Shown: positions 32,477-41,594 of the stretch, in pieces
Position numbering within the stretch: the stretch's first letter is position 1
How the letters are laid out: every line of letters begins with the position of its first letter
From: M0108 sp044228795
GTDB taxonomy: Bacteria; Pseudomonadota; Gammaproteobacteria; Chromatiales; Chromatiaceae
Length of the DNA stretch: 64,000 bases
Assembly: GCA_044228795.1 (NCBI GenBank)
Contig: JBGAUE010000007.1
Span: 98,011-162,010 of the forward strand
Direction of reading: 5' to 3'
The notes under the pieces: generated by a model
Told to the model about the DNA's origin: nothing
The model's database searches: none
Seen by the model: the letters and a program-made list of their open reading frames with translations, nothing else
Made by a program: the position numbers and the translations under genes

Positions 32477-33388
32477 TCATTTTCGCACCAGTTCGACCCG
32501 GCGATTGAGCTCCCAGATCTCCTCCTGGGTGTAGCGGTCGGGGTCATCAAGCTGGATGGGGTCGGACTCGCCCGCGCCTTCGATACGAACACGGCCCCCG
32601 TAGCCCTGGTCTTTGAGATAGGCAGCGAGGGTCTCGGCCCGGCGTTTAGAGAGGGCCAGGTTGTCCCTTTCCGAACCACGCTCGTCCGTATGCCCGACGA
32701 GGGTAATTTCGGCGGGGGCCTGCTTCAGGAGATAGTCCGCTAGATCACTCGCGGCCTGCTCCCCCTTGGGCGTGAACTGGGTGGAATTGCTTTCGAAGTT
32801 GACGGGAATGGGCACCCGCTGCACCGCCCAGCCCCGCACCGAGGGAAGCGCCAACCCCTCGGCGGTGCCGGACCTGTGATTGACAGGCACAGCCACATAA
32901 CGCTCGGCCAAGAGACGGGACTCCGAGGCCTTGCGGAAGATAGACTCAATCTCGGCTTCAGGGGGCGCCTTGGGTGTCGCCACCGGGTCATTGATGAGAC
33001 CCAGGGCTTCCTGATAGTTAAGGGTCGCGGCCTCGTAATGCTTTCGATCCAGCTCTAGATCCCCTAGCAAGGCCAGAACCTGCCAGGTGCGGGCCACCGT
33101 CAGCGATTGGCGCAAGAGTGGTTCCTGGTCGGCGAGGGTAGCGCCATTCGCCAAACGACGTTGGACCTCGCGGAGAAATCCATAGGCCGCCACCCTGGCC
33201 AGGTTGACGCGAAAACCGTCCGCGCAGCTGGGATCGATCGGGATCTGACGGGCATAGTCGGCAAGTGCCGCCACCTCGCCCGCCCGCGCGGCCGTCTGGA
33301 TATTCGTGGTCAGGGTAGCGCAATCGCTCCAGGCCAGGATGGGCAGCCAAAGGCTCAGACTGCCCGCAAGGAAACGGAAAGGGGTCAT
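32477..33388 (-). CDS. OmpA-family outer-membrane-associated protein
   Basis: A 303-residue exported protein with a signal peptide (FRFLAGSLSLWLPILAWSDC), a helical repeat-like middle domain (residues about 25-165, TPR-like, LLGDLELDRKHYEAATLNYQEAL), and a C-terminal OmpA domain from about 195. The peptidoglycan-binding core has VNFESNSTQFTPKGE, LVGHTDERGSERDNLALSKRRAETLAAYL and NRRVELV. Such proteins tether the envelope to peptidoglycan. I chose the ATG at 33388, with GAGGA 10 bases upstream; an in-frame ATG at 33499 gives an unlikely leader. First gene of ompA-caspase-csgG, diverging from the WD40-caspase gene across about 220 bases, which must hold both promoters. Confidence 0.85.
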   Translation of the reverse strand: MTPFRFLAGSLSLWLPILAWSDCATLTTNIQTAARAGEVAALADYARQIPIDPSCADGFRVNLARVAAYGFLREVQRRLANGATLADQEPLLRQSLTVARTWQVLALLGDLELDRKHYEAATLNYQEALGLINDPVATPKAPPEAEIESIFRKASESRLLAERYVAVPVNHRSGTAEGLALPSVRGWAVQRVPIPVNFESNSTQFTPKGEQAASDLADYLLKQAPAEITLVGHTDERGSERDNLALSKRRAETLAAYLKDQGYGGRVRIEGAGESDPIQLDDPDRYTQEEIWELNRRVELVRK

Positions 33389-33605
33389 CGTTCTTGATTC
33401 CTCGCTTGTCATGTCGGTTTGAAGTGCTATTCGATCCTGTACCTGGGCCCCAAAAGCCTCACGCATCGGCCCTGACTTTTCATTATTATAGATTCGCAAT
33501 TGTGGGGACTGGGAGACCTAGGGACATTCAGGGCTTCCCTAATCCAGGTATGCTTCCGCCAAGGCTCAAGGCCCCGATCTCTTGGGCAAATCGTGAGAGA
33601 GACAG

Positions 33606-36600
33606 ATGCATCATCAGTCTAACCTGTTTGCCCTCGGGCTCTTTGCCTTTAATCTGGCCTTTTCCTATCCAGCCCCAGGGGCCGATGGCTTACCAACCGA
33701 GCCAATCCTCCGCCTGGAAACAGGTATGCATACGGGGCCCATCAGACGCATCTCCGTCGATCGCGCGGGCAGCCTGCTGATAACCACCTCCGACGACAAG
33801 ACACTCCGCCTCTGGACCCTCAAGGACGGAAATCTGGTCAAAACCTTACGGGTGCCGATCGGTGAGGGCGATGAAGGCCGTCTGTACTCCACCGCCCTCT
33901 CACCCGATGGTCAATGGATAGCCGCCGGCGGAGCGACCAAGGCGGGGACCGAGGGGCCAGGCGATTACCACCTCTACCTTTTTGATCGGGTAAGTGGTGA
34001 GTTGCGGAAATTCTTGTTTGGTTTACCCAATGTCATCAACCACCTGTGCTTTTCCATGGATGGCCGCTACCTGGCGGCCAGCCTGGGTGGCGAGGGCATC
34101 CGCGTCTGGTCCACGGACGGCTGGGTACAGGTGGCCAGCGACAGCGATTATGGCGACGCCAGCCACTGGTGCGACTTCGACGCTAGGGGTCAGTTGGTAA
34201 CCAGTTCCCTGGATGGCCAGATACGCCTTTACAACAACAAGTTCCACCTCTTGACCAAACGCGCGGCACCTGGCGGTAAGGAGCCCTTCGCCGTCGCCTT
34301 TTCCCCCGATGGTGCCCAGATTGCCGTCGGTTTTGCGGATGCCCCGGTGGTAAATCTGCTCTCCGGTAAGGATCTGCAACCCCTGGATCACCCTAACCGC
34401 AAAGGCATAGATAACGGGGACTTGAGTAAGGTGGCATGGTCCAGCGACGGCCAGCACCTGTTCGCAGGGGGCCGATTCCAGCTTGATGGCAAATTTCCGA
34501 TTGTGGTCTGGGATAAGGCGGGAAAGGGCGAACGGCACTTTTGGAAGTGCACGGGTAACAGCCTTGCCGACCTGAGGCCCCTGGCCGATGGCGGGCTTCT
34601 GGCCGCTACCAACGATCCCGCCTGGCTCAGGTTCAATCACGATGGGGACCTGATCCAGCAGCGGCGCGCGGTGATTCCGGATTTACGCAATAAGCTCGGC
34701 GATAATTTCCGTGTCTCCGCCGATGGGCGCCGGGTTGCCGTGGGTCTCGGCTATGGCGGCGAACAGACGGTCATGTTCGATATTAGCGCCAAGCGGCTGT
34801 TCGAGGGCCAGATCAACGAGACCTGGCTGCTGCAGCAACGCCTGGTGGAATTAGGCTACGACCCCGGTGGCATCGATGGCCAGGCGGGGCCCCAATTACG
34901 GGTGGCCCTCAATCAATGGCGACAAGCACAAGGTATGGGTCCCGGAGGATTGGACGATGCGGTACGCCAAGGCCTGGGTATCAGCCCCCTGGCCGCACCC
35001 CGCATCAAGGCTCAGGGGCTGAAGGTCAGCGACTGGGAGAACAAACCAGGACCCAAGCTCAACGGCAGGGCCTTGTCGCTCAAATCTCACGAGACCTCCC
35101 GTGCCCTGGCCATCGCCCCCGATAGCCAAAGCCTCCTATTGGGCACTGCCTGGTATCTGCGCCGATTCGACCGCCAGGGCCAGCCCGTCTGGCAAACCCA
35201 GGTCCCCGATACCGTCTGGGGCGTCAACATCAGCGCCGATGGCCGCTTGGCCGTAGCCGCCCTCGGAGATGGCACAGTGCGCTGGTACCGCTATGCGGAT
35301 GGCCAGGAGTTATTGGCGTTGTTCGTGCAAAAGGAGACCCGGGAATGGGTGCTCTGGAGCCCGGATGGCTATTACGACGCCAGCCCCGGCGGGGACCGGC
35401 TGATCGGATGGCACCTGAACCGGGTCGATATGGGCGAGGGCCTGTCGGTCCTCAGCCTGGTCCCCGGCTCCGCGGCTGCTAGCGCCGGCATCCTGCCCTG
35501 GGATCAAATTGAATCGGTCAATGGTGTCCGGGTCAAATCACGGGATGAGTTGATCGAGGTCATCAGCGCGACGCGGCCCGGTGAACCCCTGCATGTCAAT
35601 ATCATCCGCGGCATGGAATATCTCGCCTTCGAGGTCTGGCCCCAGCGTCAGGACGCCAAGTCTCCCCCCAAAGTCGGCACCTTGGTCGGTCGGGCCATGA
35701 CCAAGGCCAACGCCTCCGACTTCTACCCCGTCAGCAGTTTCCGCGAGCGATTCTACCGTCCCGAGGTCGTGGCGAAGATTCTTGAGACCCTGGATGAGGG
35801 CCAGGCCATTGCCAGGGCAAATACCCAGGGCAAAAGAACCCTCCCCGACCAAAGTGTGGCAACCTCCCTGCCCCCTTTGGTTCAAATCATCAGCCCCCGG
35901 GACGGGGACAGCTTTGCTCAAAGCCAGACCACACTGCGCTATCGCATCAAAAACCCCAGTGGCGAACCGATCAGCCAGTTTCAGATCTTGGTGGATGGCC
36001 GGCCCCTGGATACCCAACGGGGGCTCCAGCGGATCAAGAAGCAGGAGGGGAGTCAGAAGGTCTTGGAAGACGAGGAGATCTTGGAGATTGTCCTCCCCGC
36101 TCGCGACCTGACACTCAGCCTGGTGGCCGAGAATCGCTACGGCGCCTCCCCACCCGAGACCATAAAACTGCACTGGGAAGGGGGTGGCCAGCCGGAGGAT
36201 TTCAATATCCAGCCCAAACTCTATGCCTTGACAGCCGGGGTCTCGGACTATGCCGACGACAGCCTGGACCTCAAATATGCCGCCAAGGACGCGAAGGATT
36301 TCGGAACCGCCCTGGAGCGACAATCTGGCGGGCTCTACCGGGAAGTCGTTGTCCGCCTGCTGGAGAACCCCACCAGTGATGAATTCCTCGATGGCCTCGA
36401 CTGGTTGCGCCGCGAGGTCACCAGTCGTGATATTGCCGTGCTCTTTATCTCCGGTCACGGCGTGAATGACCCCGACGGCGACTACTATTACCTGACCCGG
36501 GACGCCGATCCCGAACGCCTGCGCCGCACCGCCGTTCCCTATTTTGACGTCAAAAAGACCCTCTCGGCCTTACCCAGTAAGGTGCTGGCCTTCGTGGATA

Positions 36601-36944
36601 CCTGCCATTCCGGCAACATCATGGGTGCGCGTCGGGATGTCGCCAATATCACGGGCGTGATCAACGACCTGACCTCCGCCGAGAACGGTGTGGTGGTCTT
36701 CGCCAGCTCCACCGGCAAACAATATTCACTGGAAAACCCCGAATGGGGCAATGGGGCCTTCACCAAGGCCCTGGTGGAAGGGCTCGATGGGGCCGCGAAC
36801 TATACCAAGGACGGCCGTATCACCATCAATCAGCTTGATTTGTACCTCAGCGAGCGCGTCAAGGAGCTCACCGGAAACAAGCAGACCCCCACCACCACCA
36901 AGCCACTGACCATCACGGATTTTCCAATCGCTGTAAAGCGTTAG
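33606..36944 (+). CDS. Exported WD40 / peptidoglycan-binding-like / PDZ / caspase protein
   Basis: A 1112-residue exported protein of rare architecture. A signal peptide (LFALGLFAFNLAFSYPAPGA) leads into WD40-type repeats (residues about 35-400: RLWTLKDGNLVK, VWSTDGW, VWDKAGK). Residues about 410-460 look like a PG_binding_1 helical motif (LLQQRLVELGYDPGGIDGQAG). More beta-propeller-like sequence follows to about 600, then a PDZ-like domain (SLVPGSAAASAGILPWDQIESVNG), an Ig-like stretch near 750-870, and a C-terminal caspase domain with H951 (ISGHG) and C1000 (DTCHSG). Both catalytic residues are present. The propeller and PDZ could recruit or gate substrates. It leads a five-gene forward set and faces a second caspase operon. 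Confidence 0.85.
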   Translation: MHHQSNLFALGLFAFNLAFSYPAPGADGLPTEPILRLETGMHTGPIRRISVDRAGSLLITTSDDKTLRLWTLKDGNLVKTLRVPIGEGDEGRLYSTALSPDGQWIAAGGATKAGTEGPGDYHLYLFDRVSGELRKFLFGLPNVINHLCFSMDGRYLAASLGGEGIRVWSTDGWVQVASDSDYGDASHWCDFDARGQLVTSSLDGQIRLYNNKFHLLTKRAAPGGKEPFAVAFSPDGAQIAVGFADAPVVNLLSGKDLQPLDHPNRKGIDNGDLSKVAWSSDGQHLFAGGRFQLDGKFPIVVWDKAGKGERHFWKCTGNSLADLRPLADGGLLAATNDPAWLRFNHDGDLIQQRRAVIPDLRNKLGDNFRVSADGRRVAVGLGYGGEQTVMFDISAKRLFEGQINETWLLQQRLVELGYDPGGIDGQAGPQLRVALNQWRQAQGMGPGGLDDAVRQGLGISPLAAPRIKAQGLKVSDWENKPGPKLNGRALSLKSHETSRALAIAPDSQSLLLGTAWYLRRFDRQGQPVWQTQVPDTVWGVNISADGRLAVAALGDGTVRWYRYADGQELLALFVQKETREWVLWSPDGYYDASPGGDRLIGWHLNRVDMGEGLSVLSLVPGSAAASAGILPWDQIESVNGVRVKSRDELIEVISATRPGEPLHVNIIRGMEYLAFEVWPQRQDAKSPPKVGTLVGRAMTKANASDFYPVSSFRERFYRPEVVAKILETLDEGQAIARANTQGKRTLPDQSVATSLPPLVQIISPRDGDSFAQSQTTLRYRIKNPSGEPISQFQILVDGRPLDTQRGLQRIKKQEGSQKVLEDEEILEIVLPARDLTLSLVAENRYGASPPETIKLHWEGGGQPEDFNIQPKLYALTAGVSDYADDSLDLKYAAKDAKDFGTALERQSGGLYREVVVRLLENPTSDEFLDGLDWLRREVTSRDIAVLFISGHGVNDPDGDYYYLTRDADPERLRRTAVPYFDVKKTLSALPSKVLAFVDTCHSGNIMGARRDVANITGVINDLTSAENGVVVFASSTGKQYSLENPEWGNGAFTKALVEGLDGAANYTKDGRITINQLDLYLSERVKELTGNKQTPTTTKPLTITDFPIAVKR

Positions 36945-37172
36945 ACAGCACCTACACCAGGTATCCCTACCCTTGTGGTATTAGAATTCCGCGACATGAC
37001 CGGTAAAATTTGGCCCTGGCCGGAGACGAGCAGAAGTACGGGTTCCTGTCCCACGGGCGCTTGGTCGGCCCCAAAACCCTCGGCAAGCAAGCCGCCAGAA
37101 TTCTATAGTTATGCTGAAAGTCTCAGAACCTTTTTTTCCATCCACGCTAGATTAAATAGAGGAGAGGTTGAG

Positions 37173-37796
37173 ATGCGTCGTCTCTTTGTCATGCTGTTGA
37201 TGAGCTTGGTACTGGTGGGCTGCCAAACGGTCCCGCAAGGGGGCGGGACGGCAACGGATTATTACAACCAAGGCAGAAACGCCTACGATGCGGGGGATTA
37301 CAATAGCGCCGTCATGAATTTTCAGGAGGCGGTGCGCCTGGATCCCCGTTATGGCGAGGCTTTTTATGGGCTAGGCAAGGCCTACGAGGGCCTCAACATG
37401 CAATCTCAGGCACTTGACGCCTATCTGAGCGCTATCCGCGTCCAACCCAGTCATGGCGGGGCTCAGGCCGGTGCGGGCATCATCTACTTCAAAATGCATC
37501 AATACGGTCCGGCTGAAACGCACCTGAAACAGGCTACCCAGTATTCTCCCGCCCAACCCATGCCTTTCTATTATCTGGGCGAAATTTATCGGATGAAGGG
37601 TCAGTGCAAGGCCAGTGTGGAAATGTACAAAAAGGCCCTCGCGCTCAATCCTGGGTTGTTGGACGCCCAAGAGGGCCTGCGTCGCGCGCAGCGTGAAATC
37701 TGTGGCGGTGGTGGCGGTGGACCCCGTCCTCCCAAGGTCGAAAGGGCCACGGAATTCATGGGTGGCGGTCGCGCCTTAAAGCCGGGCGAATGGTAG
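37173..37796 (+). CDS. TPR-repeat lipoprotein
   Basis: A 207-residue lipoprotein: the signal MRRLFVMLLMSLVLVGC has a lipobox LVGC with the lipidated Cys at 17. From about residue 30 come four TPR units, for example DYYNQGRNAYDAGDYNSAV and AFYGLGKAYEGLNMQSQAL, then YYLGEIYRMKGQCKASVEMYKKALALNPG. The tail is Gly-rich (GGGGGGP). GGAGAGG lies just before the ATG, which decides this start. TPR lipoproteins typically scaffold outer-membrane assembly machines. It follows the WD40-caspase gene by 228 bases, and its stop is 4 bases before the next ATG. Confidence 0.85.
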   Translation: MRRLFVMLLMSLVLVGCQTVPQGGGTATDYYNQGRNAYDAGDYNSAVMNFQEAVRLDPRYGEAFYGLGKAYEGLNMQSQALDAYLSAIRVQPSHGGAQAGAGIIYFKMHQYGPAETHLKQATQYSPAQPMPFYYLGEIYRMKGQCKASVEMYKKALALNPGLLDAQEGLRRAQREICGGGGGGPRPPKVERATEFMGGGRALKPGEW

Positions 37797-37800
37797 TCCC

Positions 37801-38385
37801 ATGAGCGCCATCACGCACAGCCTGTTCTTGGTGGCGATCGTTGCTGTGCCGGCTCAAGTTTGGGCCGGCAACAGCGCCCTGATGGAACGGAATGCCGAGG
37901 AACTCATCGATATCAACCGGGAAGTTCTGGAGGGTCTCAAAGCGGGCAGCCAGGATGGCGAGTACCGGCTCATGGCCCGCATCCTCGAGCAGAATGGCGA
38001 ACGCGTCATCAAGGTGGACCGCTTCGAGCGCCTGGGATCTCCTGATACCGGGGGAGACACCAGCCTTCCGGTCGCGGTTCGAACGAGCGGGGATAAGGAT
38101 GGCGGCAAGGAAGTCTTGGCACCCTTTGGTGACAAATCATCCAGTATCCGCTTTGGACCCATCCCCACGACTTACAGTACTAACCTCCAAGGGGCGCCAT
38201 TAACCCCTAGCCTTGCCACGGCGCCACTACCGATACCCGTGACGGCAGGTCGGCAACAGTTGGAGGTCTTGTTTAACACCCACCCCAACATCAAGGTGAT
38301 TAACCTATCCCCGGAGGAAATAAAGCAACTAGCACCCCTGAAATCCATCAACATTGGAGGCGGCGCCGCCCTGCTCTACTGGTGA
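37801..38385 (+). CDS. Exported protein of unknown function
   Basis: A 194-residue protein with a signal peptide (MSAITHSLFLVAIVAVPAQVWAG) and no family I recognise. Residues 25-80 are predicted helical (ERNAEELIDINREVLEGLKAG, then RLMARILEQNGER), followed by a low-complexity region and a short ordered C terminus (LEVLFNTHPNIKVINLSPEEIKQLAPLKSI). It begins 4 bases after the TPR lipoprotein gene, so the two are co-translated and probably work together in the envelope. Confidence 0.7.
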   Translation: MSAITHSLFLVAIVAVPAQVWAGNSALMERNAEELIDINREVLEGLKAGSQDGEYRLMARILEQNGERVIKVDRFERLGSPDTGGDTSLPVAVRTSGDKDGGKEVLAPFGDKSSSIRFGPIPTTYSTNLQGAPLTPSLATAPLPIPVTAGRQQLEVLFNTHPNIKVINLSPEEIKQLAPLKSINIGGGAALLYW

Positions 38386-38463
38386 GGAACACCATGCTTA
38401 TCCATAGCGGGGATAAGCGATCCAAAGAGAATGAATTTTTCCGATAATACCGAGGAGTAATCC

Positions 38464-39321
38464 ATGACTCGCCTTTATTTCCGTTTCACCCTGGTAGTAC
38501 TGGCCTTGATGCTGGGAACCCAAATAGCCATCGCGGGCAACAAAAAACTCATGACCGTGAATGCCGCCAAGGTCGCGGCCGAACGGGCCATCGTGGAGAG
38601 CGTGATCGGTCTCAAGGTCAGGAGCCGCGAGAGCGTCGTGGACCTGGTCGCCCAGAACGTGACGGTCGATGCTAAGACCGCCGCGGCTATCAAGGGGATC
38701 GAATACACCGAGGCCATTTACGATCCCGACAAGGATATAGCCCAAGTCGTGGCCTCCATCAAGCTGGGTAGGGTGTCCAACATCATCGGCAAGAACATCA
38801 ATTTCGGCGGCCAGACCATCCAGCGCGTCGGGTTCGCGACCTCTACCCCCGAAATGGCGGGCCCCCTGCGCGCCCTCCGGGCAGCGGAGCTGGATGCTTA
38901 CAAACAATTAGCTAAAACCATCATTGGCTTCAAAATTGACAGCAATACTACTGTTGAGGATTTCATCCTTAAAAACGACTCTATCCGCGCCAAAATGGCG
39001 GCAGCCATCTATGGAGCTGAATTGGTAGGTTACCGCTGGGATGAGAATGGTGACGCCTATGTGAAGATGCGCCTGAAGTTCGGCTCTATCCAGGATGTAC
39101 TGGGTCGCCGCCTCAAATATGACGGCGAGGTGGTTGAGGTCGAAGGTATCGGCGCCCAACATGACGACTTCAATCAGGCCTCGACGAGTTTTGGCGGAGA
39201 AGGCAGCTTTGGGGGGCGTACCCAAATCCGCGAGGCAACCATCGACGTTCCGGTGGGCCCGGATGCGGCCCCGATCGCGACGCCCGATTCCCAGGGTGGC
39301 GGCGCCAACCTGCGTCCCTAA
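38464..39321 (+). CDS. Exported protein with two LPP20/FlgT-like repeats
   Basis: A 285-residue exported protein (signal peptide LVVLALMLGTQIAIAG). It holds two copies of the same roughly 90-residue unit: 34-125 (AAERAIVESVIGLKVRSRESV ... VASIKLGRVSNIIGKNINFGG) and 137-230 (LDAYKQLAKTIIGFKIDSNTTV ... VKMRLKFGSIQDVLGRRLKYDG). Each repeat resembles the LPP20 and FlgT N-terminal fold found in flagellar and outer-membrane assembly factors. The tail is Gly- and Pro-rich. GAGGAG lies 6 bases upstream of the ATG. There is no lipobox. Function is unknown; its neighbours suggest a structural part of the same envelope assembly. Confidence 0.7.
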   Translation: MTRLYFRFTLVVLALMLGTQIAIAGNKKLMTVNAAKVAAERAIVESVIGLKVRSRESVVDLVAQNVTVDAKTAAAIKGIEYTEAIYDPDKDIAQVVASIKLGRVSNIIGKNINFGGQTIQRVGFATSTPEMAGPLRALRAAELDAYKQLAKTIIGFKIDSNTTVEDFILKNDSIRAKMAAAIYGAELVGYRWDENGDAYVKMRLKFGSIQDVLGRRLKYDGEVVEVEGIGAQHDDFNQASTSFGGEGSFGGRTQIREATIDVPVGPDAAPIATPDSQGGGANLRP

Positions 39322-39492
39322 CGCAGAATAGCCATAACTGAAACTTAGCAACCAATGATGGTGGAGACCGAAGCCGAGCCGAGAACCGCGGCCGGCTTCG
39401 CTCCCTGACTATCCAGATAATTAGGATCTCACGGAATGTTGACCGCGTCCTGGCGCCCATGAAAATGTCCATGCGCGGATGGAGTGATGATG

Positions 39493-40908
39493 ATGCGATA
39501 CATGGCCTGCGCCCTCCGCCAGCTATTCCTCCTGTCTTTATTGGGACTTTTAAGCTTCCAGGCCCTTGCGGCGGACACCCTTACCGTCACCGCCGAGGGA
39601 TTGGCCGACCCCAATGCAGAAACCTACCAACGCGACAAGGGACTCCTGATTGATGACCTACGCCAGGATGCCCGGCGGCAGGTCATTGAGAAGGCGGTGG
39701 GTGCCTTCATCGACAGTTCTACCCTGGTGGAAAATTATGTGCTGCTGGAGGACCGGGTCTTCAGCCAATCCACCGGGCTGATTAAGCGCGTGATCAAGGA
39801 GAGTAATCCCTGGCTTGGGGAAGACGGCTTCATGCACATACTCATCCAGGCCGAGGTCTTTGTCACCGGGGTACAAGAGGCCCTCCAGGAAATGTCACGA
39901 TCCTCGCGTGTCGGATATATCCGGCAGTATGGCGATCCTAAAATTTCCGTGGCTGTATTTGCCCAGGATGCGACACGGGGCAGTTGGGAGAGCCGCTCGG
40001 ATATTGCCGAAAACATCCTCAAGGAACATATCTCCGGCTTCGGCTATCGGGTCTGGTCGGAGGAGATGACCAAGAAACTCAAAACGGAGATGACTGAGAC
40101 CTCTGCACTGGAGAATCAGGCCGATACCACCGTTTCCATCTCCCATCTTAAGGAATCCGATTTTTCCATTTACGGCAAAGTCAAATTTGATGTCCGCAAC
40201 ATCACCCTGCAGGCATCCGGGATCAACGTCAAAAAGACACTTATTACCTCCTGGACCGTTAAGTGTGTCGACAACCATACCGGCGAAGAAATTTACTTCA
40301 ACAACAAGGTGCCACGGCGTCACAGTTGGGCGAGCGAGGACGAAGCGATACAAGATGTCGGTAAACTGATCGGTTCCGAGTTCTCCCGGGATTTCTTTGA
40401 ACAGCGGCTTATGAGCCCCAGCAAGGTTTACGAACTGCGGGTGGTGGGTCTACCTAATTACGATGTCGCGGTACTGTTCAAAAAGGAACTGATTGGCTTG
40501 AGGCCGGTCCTGCGGGTGGATTTCCGTAATTTCACCTCTAACGGCATTTCCTTTTATGAGGTTGAGTTTTCCGGCAACAACAATAACTTTGCCGAGTTGG
40601 TAAACAATGTGTTAGTCAAACCGCTGAATGCCAAGTTTGGTGAGAAGGCCTTCCAGCTCGATTCGGTGGAGCAGGGCGTCGTCAAAGTCAGCTTCCATGG
40701 CAACAAGGATCTGGACCGCATACTCGCCGATTTCAATTCCAAACCGCCAGCCGCCCTGGCAGACGCCACACCCGAACGTTTACGCCATATCGCCAAGGAT
40801 GAGAACACCCTGAAAAAGCTGGAGGAGATCAATCCGGATGCGGTCGCGAAACTACGAGGCGGCGATGGCGCTGGGTCCCAGGTTTTCCAGCAGGTTAAGG
40901 ATTTCTAA
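39493..40908 (+). CDS. Large exported protein with FlgT-like N-terminal region
   Basis: About 471 residues. A signal peptide (LFLLSLLGLLSFQALAAD) is followed by a domain at about 25-130 (AEGLADPNAETYQRDKGLLIDDLRQDARRQVIEKAVGAFID, then LLEDRVFSQSTGLIKRVI), which resembles the FlgT/LPP20 N-terminal domain that helps anchor flagellar H and T rings. The middle (SVAVFAQDATRGSWESRSDIAENILKEHI) looks CsgG/FlgO-like. The rest is unassigned. Four consecutive start codons occur (39484-39495); the ATG at 39493 best fits GGAG at 39481. It closes the forward gene set. There are no flagellar genes nearby. Confidence 0.7.
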   Translation: MRYMACALRQLFLLSLLGLLSFQALAADTLTVTAEGLADPNAETYQRDKGLLIDDLRQDARRQVIEKAVGAFIDSSTLVENYVLLEDRVFSQSTGLIKRVIKESNPWLGEDGFMHILIQAEVFVTGVQEALQEMSRSSRVGYIRQYGDPKISVAVFAQDATRGSWESRSDIAENILKEHISGFGYRVWSEEMTKKLKTEMTETSALENQADTTVSISHLKESDFSIYGKVKFDVRNITLQASGINVKKTLITSWTVKCVDNHTGEEIYFNNKVPRRHSWASEDEAIQDVGKLIGSEFSRDFFEQRLMSPSKVYELRVVGLPNYDVAVLFKKELIGLRPVLRVDFRNFTSNGISFYEVEFSGNNNNFAELVNNVLVKPLNAKFGEKAFQLDSVEQGVVKVSFHGNKDLDRILADFNSKPPAALADATPERLRHIAKDENTLKKLEEINPDAVAKLRGGDGAGSQVFQQVKDF

Positions 40909-40993
40909 CCAGAAAATTTAATAGCCCCCTCGGCTGATGGGTCAAAAGCCGAGGGTGGCTTACTTGCCCCGCACTCGAAAATTCACCAAACCT

Positions 40994-41488
40994 TTAGACA
41001 GCCGACGCCTCCCAACCCTTGCTGGTCTTGCAGGCCGTCGTCTTGCCCTGAATGGTCTGGCCATCCTTTTCGGCAACCTGCTCAATACTGCGGCATTGCT
41101 GACCCGAGGTATTGGTATAGATTTCGCCAGGGATGACATAACCCGTGGTCTTCTTGCCGGATTTCTTCGACGGGGTCGGTGACTTCCAGGCTATTTTTTG
41201 GTTTGGCTTCGCTACGGCAGCCTTCTGCATAGCCGCCTCCATGGCCATACGCTCCTGCTCGTCCAATTGCGCACCGATGGCGGCGCCGATAACACCGCCG
41301 GCAATGCCACCAATCAGGGCCCCAATCAGCGGGTTGCCGCCCGTATTATTGGCGATGATGGCTCCCGCCAAGGCCCCCCCGGTTGCCCCAACCGCCGTAC
41401 CAGTAGCCTGGTTTGATCCCGTGGTGGCACACCCACTCAGCCCAATGGCGATTAAACAGGCGGCAATTGGCGTTCTGATATTTTTCAT
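40994..41488 (-). CDS. Glycine-zipper lipoprotein
   Basis: A 164-residue lipoprotein with the lipobox LSGC (Cys at 20) after MKNIRTPIAACLIAIG. Residues about 28-72 form a glycine-zipper hairpin (GTAVGATGGALAGAIIANN, then GALIGGIAGGVIGAAIGAQL), a motif that packs in the outer membrane in Rickettsia 17-kDa antigen and SlyB-type proteins. The C-terminal half (YVIPGEIYTNTSGQQCRSIE) is the family's extracytoplasmic domain, with two Cys that may form a disulphide. It is convergent with the preceding forward set. Confidence 0.82.
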   Translation of the reverse strand: MKNIRTPIAACLIAIGLSGCATTGSNQATGTAVGATGGALAGAIIANNTGGNPLIGALIGGIAGGVIGAAIGAQLDEQERMAMEAAMQKAAVAKPNQKIAWKSPTPSKKSGKKTTGYVIPGEIYTNTSGQQCRSIEQVAEKDGQTIQGKTTACKTSKGWEASAV

Positions 41489-41594
41489 TTATTCGTCCTC
41501 AAGACTACCCAGCTTACCCCTACCGGTGGCGACCGCCGCCGACAACATGTCAATGTTAGTTCATCTACTTATGGCTAGCCAGTGAGCCCGACCC

